DNA of 64,000 nucleotides from Alteriqipengyuania flavescens (GTDB lineage: Bacteria > Pseudomonadota > Alphaproteobacteria > Sphingomonadales > Sphingomonadaceae). The notes below the pieces were generated by a model, which worked only from the letters and a program-made list of their open reading frames with translations, made no database searches and had not been told where the DNA came from. The DNA lies in assembly GCF_030406725.1 (NCBI RefSeq), contig NZ_CP129107.1, positions 1,778,501 to 1,842,500 of the forward strand. Direction: 5' to 3'. The position numbers and the translations under genes were made by a program. Each line of letters begins with the position of its first letter. Position 1 is the first letter of the stretch. Of the stretch, positions 54,782 to 63,789 are shown piece after piece.

Positions 54782-55522
54782 ATGACCTATTGCTGCGGCA
54801 TGGTGTTCGACAAGGGCCTCGTCCTCATGAGCGACACGCGCACGAATTCCGGCGTCGACAATGTTTCGGTGTTTCGCAAAATGTTCACCTGGGAAGTGCC
54901 GGGGGAACGGATCATTTCGGTGATGACCGCCGGCAACCTTGCCACCACCCAGGCCGTCATCAGCAAGCTGGAGGAACGCACCAAGGCGCCCGAGGACCGC
55001 CACGTATCGCTGCTGGAAGCGCCGACCATGTTCCAGGTCGCGACCGAAATTGGCCAGCTGCTGCGCGAGACGGTGCGCAAGACGCAAAGCGAGAACAACA
55101 CCAAGTCGCGCTTCACTGCCTCGATGATCCTTGCCGGACAGATCAAGGGCATGGAGCCGCGTCTGTTCATGGTCTACCCCGAAGGCAATTTCATCGAGGC
55201 GAGCAGGGACACACCGTTCTTCCAGATCGGGGAGACCAAGTACGGCCGCCCGATCCTGATCCGCGGCTACGATCGCGCGATGACCATGGAAGATGCGGTC
55301 AAACTGCTCATGGTCAGTTTCGATTCCACGCTCAAGGCCAATCTGTCGGTCGGCATGCCGCTGGACCTGCTGGTGATCGAACGTGACGCGTTCGGGAAGA
55401 GCCACGAACAGCGCATCGATTCCCATAACCCCTATTTCACCGCGATTTCGGATGTCTGGGGCGAGAAACTGCGCGACGCTTTTCACACCCTGCCGGACTT
55501 CAGCTTCGACGGATCCGGCTGA
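54782..55522 (+). CDS. Anbu (ancestral beta-subunit) peptidase
   Basis: A 246-residue Ntn-hydrolase of the Anbu/bacterial proteasome homologue family. The sequence begins MTYCCGMVFDKGLVLMSDTR, so removal of Met leaves an N-terminal threonine nucleophile. D18 in LMSDTRTNSG and K33 in FRKMFTW complete the proteasome-like triad. Structural work shows Anbu forms open helical rings. It is the last gene of a set with ATP-grasp, alpha-E and transglutaminase partners. Confidence 0.94.
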   Translation: MTYCCGMVFDKGLVLMSDTRTNSGVDNVSVFRKMFTWEVPGERIISVMTAGNLATTQAVISKLEERTKAPEDRHVSLLEAPTMFQVATEIGQLLRETVRKTQSENNTKSRFTASMILAGQIKGMEPRLFMVYPEGNFIEASRDTPFFQIGETKYGRPILIRGYDRAMTMEDAVKLLMVSFDSTLKANLSVGMPLDLLVIERDAFGKSHEQRIDSHNPYFTAISDVWGEKLRDAFHTLPDFSFDGSG

Positions 55523-55683
55523 AGCTGAAGATTGCCTTCACGCGGCCTGGTAATTCAGTTCCATATTGGAGGCATCGTACACCTGTACTAAGATGTAATC
55601 CCTACGCTTTTGTACGCAATATCCCTCCACATCCGCGCCAATTACCTATGCATCTATCCTTAATGCGGGGGCAATGCAGCGGA

Positions 55684-56373
55684 ATGACAGATCGCCAGAC
55701 ACTCCATATCGTCGACCGGGATGCACGCCAGCGTGCGGGCCTGGCCCACCAGCTATTCTCGCTCGGCCATCATGCCGAGGTTTATGAGACACTGGCCGAG
55801 TTGCTCTCCAGACCGCCCTCGAGCGGCTTGGTGCTGGCCAGGGACGACCAGGAACGATCGAACGGTATTCGCGGAGCCGCCTCGATCCTCGCGCAGATGG
55901 CAGAAGTCGGCGTGTGGCTCCCGCTCGTCGCGACCTCGATGGAGCGCGACATCGATGCGGTCCGCGCGGCGATGAAAGCAGGCGCGCTTGATTTTTTCCT
56001 CCTGCCACTGACGACCGGACAGCTCGAAGAAGCGCTCGGCAGCGTCGAAGTGGAGGCGGAGCGCGCGACCGAACGCCAGCGCCGCATCGTCGAGGCGCGC
56101 GATGCGCTCGGCCGGCTGAGCAAGCGCGAAAGCGAAGTGCTCAAGTTCCTCGCCGAAGGTTTCAGCAACAAGGAAATCGCCCGCGAACTGGAAATCAGCC
56201 CGCGCACGGTGGAAATCCACCGCGCCAACATGATGCTGAAGCTATCCGCGCGGCACCCTTCCGATGCGGTGCGCACACGGTTCGAGGCGAGACTGGACAA
56301 CGACGGCGCGGCTGGCGCTCCCCTGTTCCGCAGAGGCCGCCGGACACCCCCCGGACCAAGCCCGGCGCACTAG
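55684..56373 (+). CDS. LuxR-type response regulator with degenerate receiver
   Basis: A 229-residue regulator with an N-terminal receiver-like domain and a C-terminal LuxR/FixJ helix-turn-helix (LSKRESEVLKFLAEGFSNKE, then ISPRTVEIHRANMMLKL). The receiver lacks the usual phosphoacceptor: the expected strand reads GLVLARDD, and the lysine loop reads DFFLLPLTT instead of DFxxKP. Control may therefore be phosphate-independent. It starts at ATG 55684; the 161-base AT-richer gap before it is the likely promoter region. Confidence 0.87.
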   Translation: MTDRQTLHIVDRDARQRAGLAHQLFSLGHHAEVYETLAELLSRPPSSGLVLARDDQERSNGIRGAASILAQMAEVGVWLPLVATSMERDIDAVRAAMKAGALDFFLLPLTTGQLEEALGSVEVEAERATERQRRIVEARDALGRLSKRESEVLKFLAEGFSNKEIARELEISPRTVEIHRANMMLKLSARHPSDAVRTRFEARLDNDGAAGAPLFRRGRRTPPGPSPAH

Positions 56374-57044
56374 CGGCAGAAACCGCCGCCGCCCTGTTCC
56401 AAGTGGAAGTGGTCGCGGTGCGCGGCGTTGTATTTGGGGCCCAGCACGGTCCCGAAGCGGCGGCAGGCGCTGTCCTGCACGCGCTGAAGGAAGCGCAATT
56501 CCGCCCCGCCGCGGGCCCAGCCGTCCTTGACCGTAATCCTGCGTCCGTCGGCAAGGACGAAGGCGGCCACGTCGATCGCCTGCGCGCTGGCATGGGCGCT
56601 GCGGCGCGACGAGCCCGCGACGTTACGACAGCTGTAGCTGCCGAACGTCTCGATCCGCACCAGCCTACTGCCGAGCATCTGCCGCGCCGCCCGGTCGACG
56701 CCATATTGCGCCCACGCGGCAAAATCGCTCGCCAGCGGGCAATGGACGGGGCCGAGATTGGTGACAAACAGCTCCCCGTCGTCCGCCGCCAGCGCGGTCA
56801 GGTTGACGCTGTTCACCGCCGAACAGCCGCGTTCGTAATAGGCATCCGTCAGCGGGGTGAAGCGCGCCTTGCGCTGGGACAGGTCGGCCAGGCACATGCG
56901 GCTTTCCGGATTGCGCGCGATGGGCGGCGGCAGCGACCTTGTGTCCCGCGCCGTGCTCGTGCGTTCGGGCGCGCGCGATTCGGGCAGGACGGAGCAGCCG
57001 GCACCCAGAAACGACAGGAGCATCATGAGGGTCAGTCGGGCCAT
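56370..57044 (-). CDS. Extensin-like family lipoprotein
   Basis: A 224-residue envelope protein with a lipoprotein signal (LLSFLGAGC) and a C-terminal extensin-like/D-Ala-D-Ala peptidase-like domain: DFAAWAQYGVDRAARQMLGS, SAHASAQAIDVAAFVLADG, KDGWARGG and AAHRDHFHLEQGGGGFCR. The HASAQAIDV and HRDHFHL motifs look like metal ligands, so peptidoglycan hydrolysis is likely. The last codons overlap the LuxR gene's stop. Confidence 0.9.
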   Translation of the reverse strand: MARLTLMMLLSFLGAGCSVLPESRAPERTSTARDTRSLPPPIARNPESRMCLADLSQRKARFTPLTDAYYERGCSAVNSVNLTALAADDGELFVTNLGPVHCPLASDFAAWAQYGVDRAARQMLGSRLVRIETFGSYSCRNVAGSSRRSAHASAQAIDVAAFVLADGRRITVKDGWARGGAELRFLQRVQDSACRRFGTVLGPKYNAAHRDHFHLEQGGGGFCR

Positions 57045-57129
57045 GGCCCGATGGTGCAGGGCATATGGTTAAGATAGGCCTAACGGAACATTGCGCCGTC
57101 TCGCCGCTTGACTTTTTGCAGTGCAGCAT

Positions 57130-57186
57130 TAGGCCCGCGAACGGGCCACGCGGTCCCAACGCCGCGCGTGCTCTCTGTAAGGAGAG
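57130..57186 (+). ncRNA. Putative serC leader RNA
   Basis: Between a likely promoter (TTGACT at 57108, 16 bases before TAGGCC) and serC lie two tight hairpins: GGCCCG-CGAA-CGGGCC (57132-57147) and CGCGG-8-CCGCG (57149-57166). A third helix, CTCTC-TGTAAG-GAGAG (57171-57186), buries the ribosome-binding site. Layout, gene and lineage agree with the serC RNA motif (Weinberg 2007). Covariation has not been tested here. Confidence 0.6.
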
Positions 57187-57193
57187 TTTTGAA

Positions 57194-58324
57194 ATGAACG
57201 ACACGGACACGCCGCCGGCGCAAAAGCCTGCGCGCCCCTATTTCTCTTCCGGACCCTGCGCCAAGCCACCGGGCTGGTCTGCCGACAAGCTGCAAACCGA
57301 CGTACTCGGACGGTCGCACCGTTCGGGCCTCGGCAAGGCGCGGCTGCAATATTGCATCGACCTGATCCGCGAAGTGCTGGAGGTCCCCGCCAGCCATCGC
57401 ATCGGCATCGTTCCGGGTTCGGATACCGGCGCTGTCGAAATGGCGATGTGGACGATGCTGGGCGCGCGGCCCGTCACCACGCTCGCATGGGAAAGCTTCG
57501 GCTCCGGCTGGGTGACCGATGCGGTCAAGCAGCTGAAGATCGATCCGACGGTGATCGAAGCGCCTTACGGCCAGCTGCCCGACCTTTCGCAGGTCGACTG
57601 GTCGAACGACGTCGTCTTCACCTGGAACGGCACCACCAGCGGTGTGCGCGTGCCAGACGGCGAATGGATCGCCGCCGACCGCGAAGGCCTTTCCATCGCC
57701 GACGCCACCAGTGCCGTGTTCGCGCAGGACATCGCGTGGGACAAGGTCGATGTGCTGACCTTCAGCTGGCAGAAGGTTCTTGGCGGGGAAGGGGCGCACG
57801 GCATCCTGATCCTGGGCCCGCGCGCGGTCGAGCGGCTGGAAAGCTATACGCCCAGCTGGCCGCTTCCCAAGGTGTTCCGCCTGACGAAAGGCGGCGCGCT
57901 GATCGAAGGGATTTTCAAGGGCGAGACGATCAACACGCCTTCCATGCTGGCCGTGGAAGACGCGATCTTTGCGCTGGAATGGGGCAAGTCGCTGGGCGGC
58001 CTTGCGGTCATGAAGGCCCGCGCCGATGCCAATGCGGCGGCGCTCGATGCCATCGTGCAGGACCGCGAATGGCTCGGCCATCTAGCCGCCGATCCTGCGT
58101 CCCGATCCAACACCAGCGTCTGCCTGACGGTAGAGGGCGCGGACGGCGACAGGATCAAGGCCATGGCCAAGCTGCTCGAACAGCATGAAGCCGCCTTCGA
58201 CATCGCCGGCTATCGCGATGCCCCGCCGGGCCTGCGCATCTGGTGCGGCGCCACGGTCGACACAGCCGATATCGAGGCGCTCGGCCCGTGGCTCGACTGG
58301 GCCTACGCGGCGACTGCAGCATAG
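57194..58324 (+). CDS. serC: Phosphoserine aminotransferase
   Basis: A 376-residue PLP-dependent enzyme that makes O-phosphoserine from 3-phosphohydroxypyruvate. It begins PYFSSGPCAKPPGWS, has LGRSHRSGLGKARL, FTWNGTTSGVRVPDGEW and the PLP lysine in LTFSWQKVLGGEGAHG. It is the alphaproteobacterial-type SerC. AAGGAG precedes ATG 57194 inside the leader RNA helix. serA follows after a repeat. Confidence 0.96.
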   Translation: MNDTDTPPAQKPARPYFSSGPCAKPPGWSADKLQTDVLGRSHRSGLGKARLQYCIDLIREVLEVPASHRIGIVPGSDTGAVEMAMWTMLGARPVTTLAWESFGSGWVTDAVKQLKIDPTVIEAPYGQLPDLSQVDWSNDVVFTWNGTTSGVRVPDGEWIAADREGLSIADATSAVFAQDIAWDKVDVLTFSWQKVLGGEGAHGILILGPRAVERLESYTPSWPLPKVFRLTKGGALIEGIFKGETINTPSMLAVEDAIFALEWGKSLGGLAVMKARADANAAALDAIVQDREWLGHLAADPASRSNTSVCLTVEGADGDRIKAMAKLLEQHEAAFDIAGYRDAPPGLRIWCGATVDTADIEALGPWLDWAYAATAA

Positions 58325-58327
58325 TAC

Positions 58328-58408
58328 GAGCCCCGGCGCAGGCCGGTGCCCGGTGCCCCCCAATCCCGTCCCCCCAATTGCACGAGGCCGCTGCTTTCGC
58401 AGGGGCTC
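58328..58408. repeat. Palindromic repeat between serC and serA
   Basis: The 101-base serC-serA gap is filled by a degenerate inverted repeat whose ends are GAGCCCC (58328-58334) and GGGGCTC (58402-58408), with CCGGC-GCAG-GCCGG nested at the left. Units of this CCCCGGCGCAGGCC type are dispersed in sphingomonad genomes. Confidence 0.6.
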
Positions 58409-58425
58409 ACATCAGGACCAGCTTA

Positions 58426-60009
58426 ATGACCAAACCCAAAGTTCTCATCAGCGACAAGATGGACCCCAACGCGGCGCGCATTTTCGAAGAGCGCGGCTGC
58501 GACGTCGATGTCATCACCGGCGAAACGCCCGAAGAATTGAAGGCCCGCATCGCCGAGTACGACGGGCTGGCGATCCGGTCTTCCACCAAGGTGACGCCGG
58601 AAATCCTCGACGCGGCCGCCAACCTCAAGGTGATCGGCCGCGCCGGCATCGGGGTGGACAATGTCGACATTCCCTACGCCAGTTCGAAGGGCGTGGTGGT
58701 GATGAACACGCCGTTCGGCAATTCGATCACCACGGCGGAACACGCCATTGCGATGATCATGGCGCTCGCCCGCCAGATCCCGCAGGCCAACGCCCGCACC
58801 CAGGCCGGCGAATGGCCGAAGAACGACTTCATGGGCGTGGAAGTCACTGCCAAAACGCTGGGCCTGATCGGCGCGGGCAATATCGGGTCGATCGTCGCCG
58901 CGCGCGCGCAGGGCCTGAAGATGAAGGTGATCGCCTTCGACCCGTTCCTGACGCCCGAGCGCGCGATCGAGATCGGGGTGGAGAAGGTCGATCTCGACAC
59001 GCTTCTGGCGCGGGCGGACTTCATCACGCTGCACACGCCGCTGACGGACGAGACGCGCAACATCCTCTCGGCGGAAAACCTTGCGAAGACCAAGCCGGGC
59101 GTTCGCATCGTCAATTGCGCGCGCGGCGGGCTGATCGACGAAGCAGCGTTGGCGGAAAAGCTGGCAAGCGGCCACGTGGCGGGCGCGGCGCTCGACGTGT
59201 TCGAAAGCGAACCGGCGAAGGAAAGCCCGCTGTTCGGCCTGCCCAATTTCATCTGCACGCCGCACCTCGGCGCCTCGACCACCGAAGCGCAGGTCAACGT
59301 GGCATTGCAGGTGGCCGAACAGATGGCCGATTTCCTGGTCAACGGCGGGGTCACCAACGCGCTCAACATGCCGAGCCTGAGCGCGGAGGAAGCGCCCAAG
59401 CTGAAGCCCTATATGAAGCTCGCCGAAAACCTCGGCAGCCTCGTCGGGCAGCTGGCGCACGGCAACCTCACGAAGATCAGCATCGAGCGTGAAGGCGCGG
59501 CGGCCGAACTGTCCGGCAAGCCTATCGAAGGCGCGGTTCTGGCCGGGCTGATGAAGCAGTATTCGGACACGGTGAACATGGTCAACGCGCCTTTCCTGGC
59601 CAAGGAACGAGGGCTGGACGTACGCTCGGTCCGCCACCAGCGCGAAGGGGCCTACAACACGCTGCTGCGCGTCACCGTGGCGACTGAGCAGGGCGATCGC
59701 AGCGTAGCCGGTACGCTGTTCGGCAACGAAGCGCCTCGGCTGGTCGAGATCTTCGGGATCGGCATCGAGGCGGAATTGAGCGGCCACATGCTCTATATCG
59801 TCAACGACGACGCGCCGGGCTTCATCGGCCGCATCGGGACGCTGCTGGGCGAAGCGGGCATCAATATCGGCACCTTCAACCTCGGCCGGCGGGAAACCGG
59901 CGGGGAAGCGGTGCTGCTGCTGAGCGTCGACAGCGCCATCCCGCAGGACGTCATCGACAAGGCCTGCGCCCTGCAGGGCGTCCGCGTGGTGAAGGCACTG
60001 GCATTCTGA
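58426..60009 (+). CDS. serA: Phosphoglycerate dehydrogenase
   Basis: A 527-residue type 1 enzyme that starts serine synthesis by oxidising 3-phosphoglycerate. The NAD domain shows LGLIGAGNIGSIVAARAQG, with RIVNCARGGLIDEAAL and CTPHLGASTTEAQ. A long C-terminal part holds the ASB and ACT domains (DDAPGFIGRIGTLLGEAGI). The start at 58426 has AGGA nine bases upstream; the frame before it overlaps serC and is not homologous. Confidence 0.96.
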   Translation: MTKPKVLISDKMDPNAARIFEERGCDVDVITGETPEELKARIAEYDGLAIRSSTKVTPEILDAAANLKVIGRAGIGVDNVDIPYASSKGVVVMNTPFGNSITTAEHAIAMIMALARQIPQANARTQAGEWPKNDFMGVEVTAKTLGLIGAGNIGSIVAARAQGLKMKVIAFDPFLTPERAIEIGVEKVDLDTLLARADFITLHTPLTDETRNILSAENLAKTKPGVRIVNCARGGLIDEAALAEKLASGHVAGAALDVFESEPAKESPLFGLPNFICTPHLGASTTEAQVNVALQVAEQMADFLVNGGVTNALNMPSLSAEEAPKLKPYMKLAENLGSLVGQLAHGNLTKISIEREGAAAELSGKPIEGAVLAGLMKQYSDTVNMVNAPFLAKERGLDVRSVRHQREGAYNTLLRVTVATEQGDRSVAGTLFGNEAPRLVEIFGIGIEAELSGHMLYIVNDDAPGFIGRIGTLLGEAGINIGTFNLGRRETGGEAVLLLSVDSAIPQDVIDKACALQGVRVVKALAF

Positions 60010-60035
60010 GGCGGGTCGTCTAACCCGCTGCCGCG

Positions 60036-61145
60036 ATGACCGAAACCAACGACCTCCTGCCCGAAGGGTTCGCCGACCGTTTGCCGGCAGCGGCCACTGC
60101 CACCACCCGCGTGATGCGCGATGCGCTGCGGGTGATGGACAGCCACGGCTATGACCGGGTGATCCCGCCGCTGGCCGAATTCGAACAGTCGCTGGCGACG
60201 CGGATGGAAGGCGTGGGGACGGAGCGGATGATCCGCTTCACCGACCCGGCATCGCTGCGGACCATGGCGCTGCGCAGCGACATCACCGTGCAGGTCGGGC
60301 GGATTGCCGCGACCCGCATGGCCGATGCGCCGCGCCCGCTGCGGCTGTGCTATTCGGGCGAGGTCGCCACGCTCGACGGGCGCCAGCTCGACCCGCGGCG
60401 GCAGAAGCTGCAGCTCGGCGCGGAACTCGTCGGCAGCGACACGGTCGCGGCGGCGAGCGAGATCGTGGCGCTGGCGGTCGAGACGCTGCAGGCGGCGGGC
60501 GCCGAGGGGCTGACGGTCGACTTCACGCTCCCCGACCTTGTCGATACGTTGGCGCAGGACGGCCTGCCGCTGCCGGCTGACAGGATCGAGGCCGTGCGGC
60601 GCGAGCTCGACACGAAAGATGCCGGCGGCCTGCGCGATGTGGGCGGCGAGGCTTACCTGCCGCTGATCCATGCGGGCGGGCCTTTCGCCGACGCGATCGA
60701 GACGTTGGCCGGGATCGATGCGGGCGGGGCGCTTGCCACGCGCATCGCAGGTCTGAAGGAAATCGCCGCGCGGATCGACGGGGAGGCGCGGTTGACGCTC
60801 GACCCGTCCGAACGCCACGGCTTCGAATACCAGAGCTGGTTCGGCTTCAGCATCTATGCCGACGGCATGCCCGGCACGCTGGCGCGCGGCGGCACCTACC
60901 GGATCCGCGGGCTTGACGAGCCGGCCACCGGCTTCAGCTTCTATCCCGACCGGCTGATCGATGCGCTCGCGGAAACGGGCGAGGCCGCGCCGGTCGTGTT
61001 CCTGCCGCCGGGCCACGACGGCGAAGCGGCCGCCCGCCTGCGCGCCGAAGGCTGGCGCACCCGGGCCGCGCTCACCGGGTCTGACGATGCCGCCGCGCTC
61101 GGCTGCACCCACGTGCTGGAAGGCGACGAGGCGAAACCGCTCTAG
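60036..61145 (+). CDS. hisZ: ATP phosphoribosyltransferase regulatory subunit
   Basis: A 369-residue class II histidyl-tRNA synthetase-like protein that lacks tRNA function and regulates short-form HisG. It begins LLPEGFADRLPAAATATTRV, has RMIRFTDPASLRTMALRSDI, and later EYQSWFGFSIYADGM, which suit HisZ. Its presence implies a short HisG elsewhere in the genome. It is 26 bases after serA and ends at a patch of gene remnants. Confidence 0.9.
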   Translation: MTETNDLLPEGFADRLPAAATATTRVMRDALRVMDSHGYDRVIPPLAEFEQSLATRMEGVGTERMIRFTDPASLRTMALRSDITVQVGRIAATRMADAPRPLRLCYSGEVATLDGRQLDPRRQKLQLGAELVGSDTVAAASEIVALAVETLQAAGAEGLTVDFTLPDLVDTLAQDGLPLPADRIEAVRRELDTKDAGGLRDVGGEAYLPLIHAGGPFADAIETLAGIDAGGALATRIAGLKEIAARIDGEARLTLDPSERHGFEYQSWFGFSIYADGMPGTLARGGTYRIRGLDEPATGFSFYPDRLIDALAETGEAAPVVFLPPGHDGEAAARLRAEGWRTRAALTGSDDAAALGCTHVLEGDEAKPL

Positions 61146-61733
61146 GCGGCCATGAAGCCCAGGTCCGCGCTGCCGAAGCGCGCGATTTTGGGCGCGACGG
61201 TCGGCAACTCGACCGGATCGACCCCGAACCAGTTTGCCAGCGTCGCCGACATCTGGTCCACCGCCACAGCCGGCAGCAGCCGCCCGCGTCCGACCTGGTC
61301 GTCCGTGTCGACCGAGACTGCGGGTGCCTGCCCGTAATATCGCCCGCCTTTGACCGCACCGCCGACGATGAAGTGGTGCGATCCCCAGCCGTGGTCGCTG
61401 CCGCCGCACAGCCAGCTGCGCGCGCACCGCGATCAGGCGGGCGACGATTTCCAGCTCACCGGCCAGACGGTTGTTGCCACTGTGGAATTCCACCGCAAGA
61501 CCTGCGCCGGACAAGGCATTGTCTACAAAACCTTCCAACTCGATCGACCGCCGGGTGACGCGGCCATAGTCGGCCTGCAATATGTTGCTGCTGTCGGCAA
61601 TGATGAGCTGGCGCAGCGCATCGCTTCCCGCGCTCGAGCCATAGAGCCGCCGCGTGAGGTTCTCCACCGAGATCGCACCGTTGCCCGAAACGCGGTACGC
61701 GAACGCGTCTTCTCCGCTCAGGAACACCGCATT
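61142..61733 (-). pseudogene. DUF1501 protein remnant
   Basis: Two pieces of a DUF1501 (twin-arginine-exported, sulfatase-fold) protein. From 61733 the frame reads NAVFLSGEDAFAYRVSGNGA, then NLTRRLYGSSAGSDALRQLI up to LIAVRAQLAVRRQ. Near 61397-61410 it jumps frame to the family C-terminus: GSDHGWGSHHFIVGGAVKGG, then LANWFGVDPVELP, ending GFMAA. The 100-odd residues usually between them are missing, so this is an internal deletion. The 5' part is also missing, where it joins the aldo/keto reductase remnant. Normal length is near 400 residues. Confidence 0.82.
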
Positions 61734-62359
61734 GGATCCTGTCCGGCGTCTTCGGCGATGGACTGGATCGCATCGTTATCCATCGTCGCGCCCTGTCCCA
61801 GGGGCGACCAGCTCTGCGTCACGATGCCCATGTCGTTATGGACCGGGCGCATGCCGCGCTGCTGGAAGGTCGGGTGCAGTTCGATCTGGTTGACGGCGGG
61901 CACGACTCCCGTCTCGTCCACCAGCCGCTTCAGGTCGTCCTCGCGGAAATTCGACGCGTCGATGGACTTCGCCGTGCCTTCGTCGCGCAGTTCGATCATG
62001 ACTTTCCACGTGTCGACGAATTCGTTCTTCTGCGGGCAGGGCCAGTGGATCAACAGCAGATCGACATGTTCGGGTCCCAGCCGCTTCAGGCTGTTGGCAA
62101 AGGCCTTCTTGGTCCGGTCGAACCCCTGGCTTTCGTTACATATCTTCGCGGTCAGGAAGATGTCGCTCCAGTCCCCGATCCCTTCGCCAACGCCTTCCTC
62201 GCTCTTTTAGATGGCGGCGGTGTCGACCAGCCAGTAGCCGGCTTCCAGCGCGGTCTTGACCGCATCGGCGGCATCGTCCTGATCGATCTGCCAGGTCCCG
62301 AAGCCGAGCTGGGGAATCTGGCGGTCGTCGTTGAGGGTGAGGGTCGGTTGGTCGGTCAT
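61718..62359 (-). pseudogene. Aldo/keto reductase remnant, stop at catalytic Tyr
   Basis: ATG 62359 (AAGGAG upstream) opens a normal aldo/keto reductase: IPQLGFGTWQIDQDDAADA and LVDTAAI. Codon 51, where the family has the catalytic tyrosine, is TAA (62207-62209). The frame then continues KSEEGVGEGIGDWSDIFLTA with K72 and HWP with H105 still present, so D46, K72 and H105 remain. About 208 codons are left of a usual 270-280. At about 61733 the frame runs into the DUF1501 remnant and stops (61718). Confidence 0.87.
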
Positions 62360-62482
62360 GGTTTCTCCTTGTATTTCCCTGCCATCGCGGGCGGCGACGT
62401 CGATATCCGCCGCTCGCCGCTTGCCTCGCTCCGCCCAGCGGCCTAGGCCCCGCGCGTTTGCGCGCATTACCGGAAAAGATAG

Positions 62483-63772
62483 ATGGCCAACGTTACCGTG
62501 ATCGGTGCCCAGTGGGGCGATGAAGGCAAGGGGAAGATCGTCGACTGGCTCGCCAGCCGGGCCGATGCGGTGGTCCGTTTCCAGGGCGGCCACAACGCCG
62601 GCCATACGCTGGTGGTGGGCGACCAGACCTACAAGCTGTCCCTTCTGCCCAGCGGCATCGTGACCGGCACGCTCAGCATCGTCGGCAACGGGGTCGTGCT
62701 CGATCCGTGGCACCTGAAGGAAGAGGTCGCCAAGTTGGAAGCGCAGGGCGTCACCATCACGCCCGACAATTTCGCCATTGCCGACAATTGCCCGCTGATC
62801 CTGCCGCTCCATCGCGACCTCGACGGCCTGCGCGAAGCGGCCGCGGGCAAGGGCAAGATCGGCACCACCGGGCGCGGCATCGGCCCCGCTTACGAAGACA
62901 AGGTCGGAAGGCGTGCGATCCGGGTATGCGACCTCGCCCACCTCGACAGTCTGGAACCGCAGCTCGACCGCCTGTGCGCCCACCACGACGCGCTGCGCGC
63001 CGGGTTCGACGAGGCCCCGGTCGATCGGGCCAAACTGGTCGAGGAATTGCGGGAAGTCGCCGACTTCGTACTGCAATTCGCACAGCCGGTGTGGAAGCGG
63101 CTGAAAAAGGTGCGCAAGGCGGGCGCGCGGATCCTGTTCGAAGGCGCGCAGGGCGTGCTGCTGGACGTCGATCACGGCACCTACCCCTTCGTCACCAGCT
63201 CCAATACCGTCAGCGGCACGGCGGCGAGCGGCAGCGGGCTGGGGCCGAACAGCACCGGCTTCGTGCTCGGCATCGTCAAGGCCTACACCACCCGCGTCGG
63301 CAGCGGCCCGTTCCCGACCGAGCTCGACAATGCGGACGGTCAGCGCCTCGGCGAACGGGGCCACGAATTCGGCACCGTCACCGGCCGCCAGCGCCGCTGT
63401 GGCTGGTTCGATGCCGTGCTGGTGCGCCAGAGCTGCGCGATCAGCGGCGTGACCGGCATCGCGCTCACCAAGGTGGACGTGCTCGACGGGTTCGAGACGG
63501 TCAGGATCTGCACCGGCTATCGCCTGCGCGGCAAGATCATGGACTATTACCCCTCGCACAGCGCCGACCAGGCGGAGGTCGAGCCGATCTACGAAGAGAT
63601 GGACGGCTGGCAAGAAACCACCGCCGGCGCGCGCAGCTGGGCGGACCTTCCGGCAAACGCGATCAAGTACATCCAGCGTATCCAGGAACTGATCGAAACG
63701 CCGGTGGCGCTGGTTTCCACCAGCCCGCAGCGCGACGATACCATCCTCGTGCGCGATCCGTTCGAGGACTGA
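62483..63772 (+). CDS. purA: Adenylosuccinate synthase
   Basis: A 429-residue GTP-dependent enzyme that makes adenylosuccinate from IMP and aspartate. The N-terminal loop is [17 protein letters not shown], with [51 protein letters not shown] and, at the end, RDPFED. ATG 62483 gives the conserved start. It is a complete standard PurA. Confidence 0.98.
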   Translation: MANVTVIGAQWGDEGKGKIVDWLASRADAVVRFQGGHNAGHTLVVGDQTYKLSLLPSGIVTGTLSIVGNGVVLDPWHLKEEVAKLEAQGVTITPDNFAIADNCPLILPLHRDLDGLREAAAGKGKIGTTGRGIGPAYEDKVGRRAIRVCDLAHLDSLEPQLDRLCAHHDALRAGFDEAPVDRAKLVEELREVADFVLQFAQPVWKRLKKVRKAGARILFEGAQGVLLDVDHGTYPFVTSSNTVSGTAASGSGLGPNSTGFVLGIVKAYTTRVGSGPFPTELDNADGQRLGERGHEFGTVTGRQRRCGWFDAVLVRQSCAISGVTGIALTKVDVLDGFETVRICTGYRLRGKIMDYYPSHSADQAEVEPIYEEMDGWQETTAGARSWADLPANAIKYIQRIQELIETPVALVSTSPQRDDTILVRDPFED

Positions 63773-63789
63773 GCCGGCAGGCGCCGTCC

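Noticed and set aside
55580-55610. Half lux-box-like ACCTGTACTAAG upstream of the LuxR-type gene
   Set aside because: Only one half-site matches and the dyad is missing. The regulator has a receiver-like domain, not an autoinducer domain.
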